A DNA stretch of 64,000 bases. Origin: Aporrectodea caliginosa (Eukaryota > Annelida > Clitellata > Crassiclitellata > Lumbricidae). The notes beneath the pieces are model-generated. The model was not told the origin of the DNA. It was given only the letters and a program-made list of their open reading frames with translations, and searched no databases. The position numbers and the translations under genes are program-made. The stretch covers positions 479,721 to 543,720 of the forward strand of contig JACEVL010000281.1 of NCBI GenBank assembly GCA_020284085.1. Direction: 5' to 3'. The number at the start of each line of letters is the position of its first letter. Positions within the stretch are counted from its first letter, which is position 1. Below, piece after piece: positions 38,020 through 64,000 of this stretch.

Positions 38020-38185
38020 TATTATGCATTTATGATGCTCCACTATCTATTGACGAAGCATCAATCGATGGAGCTGAGCAATTGTGAGTGAAGGAAGGAC
38101 TTGCTCAAGGTCCCTACGCAGTAACCGTCTTAGAGGAAGAAGATTGAATCCGTACTCTCGGCATTGCGAGGACTGAGATTTAATT
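38020..38185 (-). mobile_element. SINE-A copy
   Basis: Inverted: ctatctattgacgaagcatc, aatcgatggagctgagcaat, ttgaatccgtactctcggca. Head lost. Confidence 0.75.
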
Positions 38186-39062
38186 AAACGCCCATCGTGT
38201 CCCAGCCTTATATAGGATCGGTTGACATCGTTTAAAAGGTGTCTAAATAAAGTCTCGGACGAGGAGGATCGAACTCCTACACCCCGCGTTACAAGCGAAC
38301 GATCTGACCAATCGGGTATAGCCTAGTTTCCAATGCATATACTTGTAGTATCCAGCGTTTAACGACAGCTTATAATTATGGCTTAATTATTAATTAATAT
38401 TATAATTATTATATCTGTTGGTTTCCAGGGCGTACACATCGCCCTGCTCCGTGAAAAAGCTTTATTTGTTTCGGGATGTAACATTGCCATCCACCTGTCT
38501 GCTTATATAGTGTCGGTTAATAACGTTTTAAAGGTGTTTAATAACAGCGCACTTACCAATCGTGGGTTAGTTGCTGCTTAACGGAGAGGAGACGGAGACA
38601 GACACGGGGAGACGGATAGGGAGAGAAACATACATCCAACCATGGGTTCGAAGTGTTAGCGACTTCATTTGCTTAGCCTCGGCATATCAAAAGCATGTTA
38701 TCCACCGACAGAACACAGACAAAACGAAGGCACTTCATTATTTAAAGTTTAATTTTAAAATAATATAGTTATTACAATATAATCGTGTTTCACCGCTTTC
38801 GGTAACAACAAACTTGAATTAGGTCCAAATAACAAACATTAATTAGATATAGAAGCAGAATTAAAAATCGAATAAAATTGGTCTTTAGTTTGTCTTGCAC
38901 CTGCCAAAGCCTGGAATAAATATCTAGTAACCTCAGATACTAATCTTGAACAACTCCGCCACTGTTCGTAATCTGACAGTGCCAGTCCGAAGCCAGGAGA
39001 AAGGAGGAGGGCGACGTTCTTCATCTTTGTTATGGCACAGTGTCGCTAAACAGCAACTTACT

Positions 39063-39467
39063 CAGTGGCGTACCGAGGGGGCAGGGGGCGAGTCGCCCCA
39101 TGCAGGCGGCACTTGAGCAGGGGCGGCAAAATAGGGTTGAAGAAAAATAAAAGAAGGAGTGAATGCAGAAAAAATTGAAAAGTATAAGAGAAAGTAATAA
39201 AAGTAGACAAAGAAGGAAGGAAAGGAAGAAAAATAATCCACTTAATAGTATACAGTGGCGTAATGAGGGGGGCGGGGGGCGGCCCACGGGCGCCAGGACA
39301 GGGCGGCTTCTGACAATGCTAGTATAAGAGGGGAAAAGCAAAAAAAAGGTCATCAGCAATTTTAGCGGAAGTAATAAAGAAAATTTTCGGAAATTTCCAA
39401 AATTAAGTGCGCGGCGCGGCATTTTGGGCCGTTGCCCCGGGCGGCATTTAAACTCCGTACGCCACTG
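39063..39467. mobile_element. Non-autonomous hAT element, 405 bp
   Basis: Termini cagtggcgtaccg and tccgtacgccactg. Perfect 8-bp target-site duplication aacttact (39055-39062 and 39468-39475). Inverted relative of 11181-11653, including the same internal terminus cagtggcgtaatgagggg near 39255. Confidence 0.92.
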
Positions 39468-40190
39468 AACTTACTAATACTAACATGGCAGTGGTAATTG
39501 CGAATTTAGACTTTTTTCTATAGCGACCTCCATAATTAGGCTGTGTTATCGCCCCTGTTCATTATTACAATGAATTGATCGGGTGCGATCCTTCACCACC
39601 TCTGATGTCCGTTTGAATGGGTGCCACACCATTTAAGGAGGTTCCCGTGTACGGACCGTGCTAGCCCGAGATTTACAACTCTTAAATAAGCCAGCATCGG
39701 GAGGCGAAGCGTCAACCACACGCAGTGATACGCATGGAACGTAGGCCTACGCACTGTCCGATGTAGCTATGGCAATATGTTCTGTTGTGGCTTATTGCTA
39801 GACGTTTGTTGTGTCTGTTTACTGAAATCAGCCGAAAGTGCCTGGTCCATGTGGAACTACGAAAAACTGTTTCATAGGCAGGGAATACACAATAGACAGG
39901 GAACAAGAGACAGACGTACAGACAGATAGACATTGATGAGAGAGACAGACAGAAAGACAGACAAAAGAGAGAAAAAGACTGAGATGAGATGGGAGCGAAT
40001 TATATGAAAGTGGCCAGACAGACAGAGAGACAGACGGAGACAGACAGACAGACAGACTTATATTTGACAGAGACCCTAGCGTCCAGTAGGTAGTTTAAAT
40101 TCGGCGATCGTGAGCGTTAGAAGCGATGACCATATTCTGTCCCGTGTTTGATTCGAGATGACCATCACTTGACCATCGTCCATCCCTGAA

Positions 40191-59669
<19,479 letters not shown>

Positions 59670-59804
59670 CTACAACAGCCACGTAAAGCGTAATTCATGT
59701 GTAAATTCCGATTTACATGTGACGCACATTAGAAGAACAGAACCAAACACAGAACCTACTAAAACTCGCCATTGCGTCAATATTACACAACCAGTCCCTT
59801 AGAC

Positions 59805-61412
59805 CAGTGGCGTAACAACCTAGCCGGGGGCCCTTGGACATTCTAAGCTTGGGGGCCCTTACCCATTATGTATCTACATGTATGTATGTAAATAATTGAA
59901 CATTTATAATTATAGCGCCATTTCTTGATATATACTCAGAGCAGGGGTGCAAAAAACCAAGTTTTTTCAAAATGAAAAATTGTTTTGGGGTTTTTATTTT
60001 GTTTTTTGTTTTTTTTCTTGTTTTTGTTTTTAAGATTTCCTATTTGGGATCATAAAACTCATAAAAATGGCTTAATGCTGTTCAAATAATCAGGTGCATA
60101 TAAATGAAATTAACTAAAACAGTAGAACCGTAGAATATCACAAAACGAAATTAAAAACGACCATACAACAATTGCCAAGAGATTGAAGAGACGCAAATTT
60201 TCTCATTTCTAATTTCAAATTATTTTGTTAAAAACCAAAAAACCGAAATTTGCGTTTTTTGATTTTTTGGGTTAAAAAAACAAAAAACAAAGCCTTTAAC
60301 AGTCTGATGTTAAATGTCATTACGAACGAATATAATATTATTACATCAGTTATCAAAACAGTGCACAGTAAGCTTAAAGAGCCACCTGCAGTGCCTACAC
60401 AGTAATGTAGTAAACATGTCTAGGGGGCCGTTCATAAATGACGTCACGCAATTTTGGCCGATATTTAACCCCCTCCCCTCGTCACACTTCGTCACAAAAA
60501 GTAACACCCCCTCTGAAAATGACATCACAAAGCTCTGACCCCTCCCCCTAAAACCAAATTTCCATGGCGAAGCAAAATGCTCCTTCATGGAACAAATAGG
60601 GAAAGCATGAATATTTTAAAATCTAACGGTGACGAAATATTGAAATAATTAGAAAATTATTAATAATGGTGCCCATATACATTAAAAATAATTTAAAAAA
60701 TAATGAAAATTTGATACTCAAAATTAGTGCTGTTCTTATTAAAATTAAATTGTTGTTAATTGTTAAATTTAATGACATAGACCTGGTGTGACGTCACACT
60801 TCTCAGACCCCCACCCCCATGTCACACATCGTCACAAATTTCCGACCCCCTCCCCTAGGTGCGTGACGTCATTTATGGACGGCCCCTAGACTGTATACTG
60901 TATAGTCTGTAGTTCCTCACGAATTTGGCTATTCTAGCTTTCTGTTCGCAAATGTGTCTATCAAGTCCCTTTCGGCATTTAAGAAGCTGAACGGATCATT
61001 AGGACAGAATTTCGTCAAGAGCTGTAGACTTGTGGAATGGTTTGGATGATTGTCTCAGTGGGCACAATCACAGCTTTTAACAGGAAAATTGGGCTAAAAT
61101 GGATAAAATTAAGTATGTTCAAAGTTAAATTTCAGTGGTTTTAAAACAGACTAAACGTCTTCTAAAACACTTAAAACTCTTGTTGTGTTAAGTCGTCAGT
61201 ATTAAAATTATGAAATTCGCTAGATGTGGTTTTTTACATCATGTAACTGAAAAGCATTTATTGACATAATGTGACTTTTCCCTAATAATTATTGTCACAG
61301 AAAAACGGACAAAAACTGCATTAAATTTTTCAGTTTGAAAAGCTTGGGGGCCCTTTGGACCTCGGGGCCCCTGGACTTTGTCCACCCTCGTTACATGGCT
61401 GTTACGCCACTG
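59805..61412. mobile_element. hAT-like element, 1608 bp, with nested MITE
   Basis: Termini cagtggcgtaacaacc and ctgttacgccactg. Perfect 8-bp target-site duplication ccttagac (59797-59804 and 61413-61420). Subterminal GGGGGCCCTT words. No readable transposase. Confidence 0.93.
60421..60889. mobile_element. MITE with CATAAATGACGTCACGC ends, inside a hAT
   Basis: About 28-bp inverted repeats: taggggg ccgttcataaatg acgtcacgca at left against the complement at right, differing at two positions. The interior is rich in gtcacaaa and cccctcccc words. Superfamily not assigned. Confidence 0.85.
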
Positions 61413-61659
61413 CCTTAGACACCTTCTTTAGGTGGCATATTCTTGAATAAATAAGAGAATCGGCCTGCATTTTCAATACTGCCCATCTCAGGCTCATATG
61501 TGTGTAAAATAAGAAAGGTGCATCATACCATAAGAACAACTCCGCCACTGATCGTACTTGTCAGTGCCAGTCCCAAGCCCGGACTAATAGGAGGGCGACG
61601 TTAATGATCGTTGTTATCACGCAGTGTCGTAAAACTCAAACTCCTAGTGCAATTTCAAT

Positions 61660-62379
61660 AAGATTGATACTGTTTCCCTTCATCTCAGATTTCCCCACAT
61701 CCACTTCTCCTCTTCTGTTCGTGACCTGGGAATTGTCTTGGATCCTTCCCTTTCTTTTACTGACCAGGTCAACTCGGTTTCCAGATCTTGCTTCTACCAT
61801 CTACGCCAACTACGTTCCATTCGCAGCTCTCTTTCACTGCATGCCATTACTACTCTGATCCACGCCTTGATCTGCACTCGGGTCGACTTTGGGAACGCTG
61901 CATACATTGGACTCTCCGCCTCTAATACTCACAAACTCCAGTCTATTCTTAATGCAGCTGCTCGGCTTATAGGCGCCATTCCAAAGTTTGCTCATATCTC
62001 AAGCTATATTCGGGATACTCTTCACTGGCTTCCTATCCAACAGCGGGTAAACTTCAAAATCCTTTCCCTCATGCGTAACTGCCTTGTTGGGGTGGCCCCA
62101 TCCTACCTGAGGTCTTTTTGCACCTTTGTCTCCTCCTTACCTGCGAGGGCCTCTTTGCGATCTTCGACCCGTGGCCTTATGGTTGTCCCTCGCATGCGCT
62201 CTGCGACGGCCCACTCTAGGTGCTTTGCCCGTGTTGGCCCATCAGCTTGGAACTCTCTTCCTCAGTCTCTTCGTTTTGAGTTACTAGCCCTCTCTCCTTC
62301 TCAGTTCCGTAGACGTCTTAAGACTTTTTGTTTCCTAATTCAGGCACTGACGCAGGTCAATAGCGCTGCTGATTTCTGA
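61660..62379 (+). pseudogene. LINE reverse transcriptase C-terminal remnant, about 235 aa
   Basis: One open frame to TGA at 62377: VRDLGIVLDPSLSFTDQVN, HAITTLIHALICTRVDFGNA, LQSILNAAARLIGAIPKFAH, LHWLPIQQRVNFKILSLMRN, VGPSAWNSLPQSLRF, RRLKTFCF. These are the C-terminal blocks of CR1/L2-group reverse transcriptases. The catalytic fingers and palm lie upstream and are missing, so it is a dead-on-arrival insertion though the frame is still open. Confidence 0.92.
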
Positions 62380-62422
62380 GCGGCGCTATATAAATGTTCG
62401 ATTACAATTACAATTACAATTA
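61660..62422 (+). mobile_element. 5'-truncated CR1/L2-like LINE
   Basis: Flanked by caatttcaat (61650-61659 and 62423-62432), a likely target-site duplication. It ends gagcggcgctatataaatgt and an (ATTACA)n tail, typical of this LINE group. Inserted inside the ~260-bp satellite-like module. Confidence 0.88.
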
Positions 62423-62784
62423 CAATTTCAATCTCAAGTCCTCATCCTGTCGGTTAGACACCTCTTTTAGGCGCCACATTCTACTATAAATAAATTGGTC
62501 GCAGGATCTGAGGGCAAAAACATGGATATGAGGAATGCCGTTGATAAAATCGGAGACAGAACGATTTGGAGATGTCATGTTAAGGACTCATCGTTGGCGC
62601 ACGCCTGACGGAGGAGAGAGAAGAACAAGAAGATAATAAACACTTTTTTTAATTAATTATTTATTTTATAATAACAATAATAATATTTTTATTGTGAAGG
62701 ATAATAATACTAATACTAGTGCTCTTTCCAGATTCTTCTCTCTCTTTTAATTAGTATTTAAGTCCCCAGAGATTATAATAATAG

Positions 62785-62793
62785 CCTAATAAC

Positions 62794-62861
<68 letters not shown>

Positions 62862-62945
62862 TAATTTTAGACGTCAGCTACTGCATCCTTGTCTATTGTA
62901 GCTTTCAGTTGATTGATGGAGAGAATAAATATTGTTATAATAATA

Positions 62946-62978
<33 letters not shown>

Positions 62979-62984
62979 TGATGG

Positions 62985-63053
<69 letters not shown>

Positions 63054-63090
63054 CGACGACGACGACGACAACAACAACAACAACAACAAC
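62785..63090 (+). repeat. (AAT)n, (GAT)n and (GAC/AAC)n microsatellites
   Basis: AAT repeats 62785-62860 and 62940-62975, GAT repeats 62976-63050, then gac and aac triplets. The polyM and polyS frames are translations of these. Confidence 0.97.
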
Positions 63091-63884
63091 GGTGACGAAG
63101 CCTGGATAGAGGAGGAGGGCGACGTTAATGATCTTTGTTACAACAGTGTCGTAAAACTGAAACTACTACTGCAATTTCAGTTACACTGCTTACGCATCAT
63201 GTCTGTTCGAAACCTCTTTTAAGCAATACATTCTGATATAAATAAAGGAATCAGGATTGCAATTTCAATTGAATATCTGTTATCTCCAATTGTGTGTAAA
63301 GTAAAAAAGGTGTATCATGCCATAGAAACGATTAAACTTAGTGTTACACCTGTTTTAAGTATTTGATATTTGCTTTATAATTAAAATACAACTCTTATTT
63401 TTGTGTTCTACTCCACCCCAACGATGAAAACTGTTCAAAATGATTACACACCTCTTTTAAGAGTTATAATCGACCTATAAGAGAAAGCAGACGAGTTGCT
63501 TGCCCTGTATATTAAATTATGGCCCTGATGGGACATGTTGAGGTTGCATTATGCGAATGGAACGGGGAGAAACTTTTCAAACTTATTTCTGTCGATGTCA
63601 ATGGCCTTTGTTGCCATAAGATGTCGTTAAACTCGGGAGCCAAGTCCAATTATGTAAAGTAAGGTCGACATAGGGGGTCCGATAGCGCATTGGGTAACAT
63701 CTGGCATAGAGAGCGAAAGGTACCGAGTTCGAGCCCCGTAGGTCGGACGTGCTTTGTAGGCTGCTATTAGCGCTGTGTATTGCAGGCTGTCTGTTCTGTT
63801 AGTAGTTAAGATTGTTTCAATTGCATAACATGTAAATGTACAGCGCAGTGCGTTTGTCAGGCGCTTATTAAAGAAAAGATATTA

Positions 63885-63926
<42 letters not shown>

Positions 63927-64000
63927 TATTATTATTATTATTTTTTTTACTCGAGGTATCAATGATCCCTCAGGATTTGAAAAATGTACATTATTATTAT
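63090..64000. other. Right edge of window, no gene seen
   Basis: A satellite-like module, one dispersed-repeat piece (tgtcgatgtcaatggccttt near 63590) and the SINE-B. I looked on the minus strand for a RYK signal-peptide exon (hydrophobic run ending in phase 1 before GT) and found none. Confidence 0.5.
63675..63885 (+). mobile_element. SINE-B copy with (ATT)n tail
   Basis: Head gtccgatagcgcattgggta, ggtaccgagttcgagccccg (B box); body gtattgcaggctgtctgttc; tail gtcaggcgcttattaaagaa, then ATT repeats to about 63945. Confidence 0.9.

Larger units (their letters stand above)
36428..39062. other. KANK 3' flank / convergent intergenic region
   Basis: Diverged repeats of cctgacctacttcg (36420-36680), tandem-like modules gggtgccacgccatttaagg (37020-37200), a SINE-C, a (GATT)n tract and SINE-A. 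No coding exon recognised; both 3'UTRs should end between here and 40190. Confidence 0.5.

Noticed and set aside
61604..62379. 213-codon frame as a host gene
   Set aside because: Clear C-terminal part of a CR1/L2-type reverse transcriptase with LINE tail.

Overview
The window is nuclear DNA of a bilaterian animal, almost certainly an invertebrate: it has multi-exon genes with GT-AG introns, very dense transposon debris and long microsatellites. Conserved gene content (one ABHD2, one KANK, one RYK) does not fix the phylum. A marine deuterostome or lophotrochozoan is my guess only.

Three protein-coding genes can be assembled exon by exon with consistent reading phase. (1) ABHD2-like alpha/beta hydrolase, plus strand, 7 coding exons from 1414 to 6273, complete at 423 aa. 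(2) A KANK-family scaffold, plus strand, 9 coding exons from 22665 to 36427, complete at 2187 aa. It has the N-terminal KN motif, a coiled coil and C-terminal ankyrin repeats, and one 5.6-kb exon inflated by an acidic KESE-type decapeptide repeat. (3) A RYK-type Wnt co-receptor pseudokinase, minus strand, 13 coding exons from 59669 down to 40191. It carries the WIF domain, a transmembrane helix and a kinase domain; only the signal-peptide exon(s) are missing, presumably to the right of the window. KANK and RYK converge, with 3.8 kb between their stop codons.

The 16 kb between ABHD2 and KANK, and most introns, hold mobile-element debris. At least eight hAT-type DNA elements have 7-8 bp target-site duplications that can be read directly; one keeps a broken transposase. 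A Tc1/mariner element is nested inside a hAT, and a MITE inside another hAT. There is a 5'-truncated CR1/L2-like LINE, five tRNA-headed SINE families (about 30 copies), and a dispersed repeat of about 160 bp shared by KANK and RYK introns. Long simple arrays include a 305-bp GA tract, (CAT)n, (GATT)n, (GGA)n, (ATT)n, (GACA)n and a 24-bp minisatellite against an ABHD2 exon.

The three genes do not form an evident shared pathway. ABHD2 is a lipid hydrolase, KANK a cortical adhesion/talin scaffold and RYK a Wnt receptor. I found no operon-like system, CRISPR array or novel enzyme cluster. The most unusual items are the repeat-inflated KANK exon, two local duplications of ABHD2 exon edges (one recreating a splice acceptor), and a SINE and a LINE sharing the same 3' tail.
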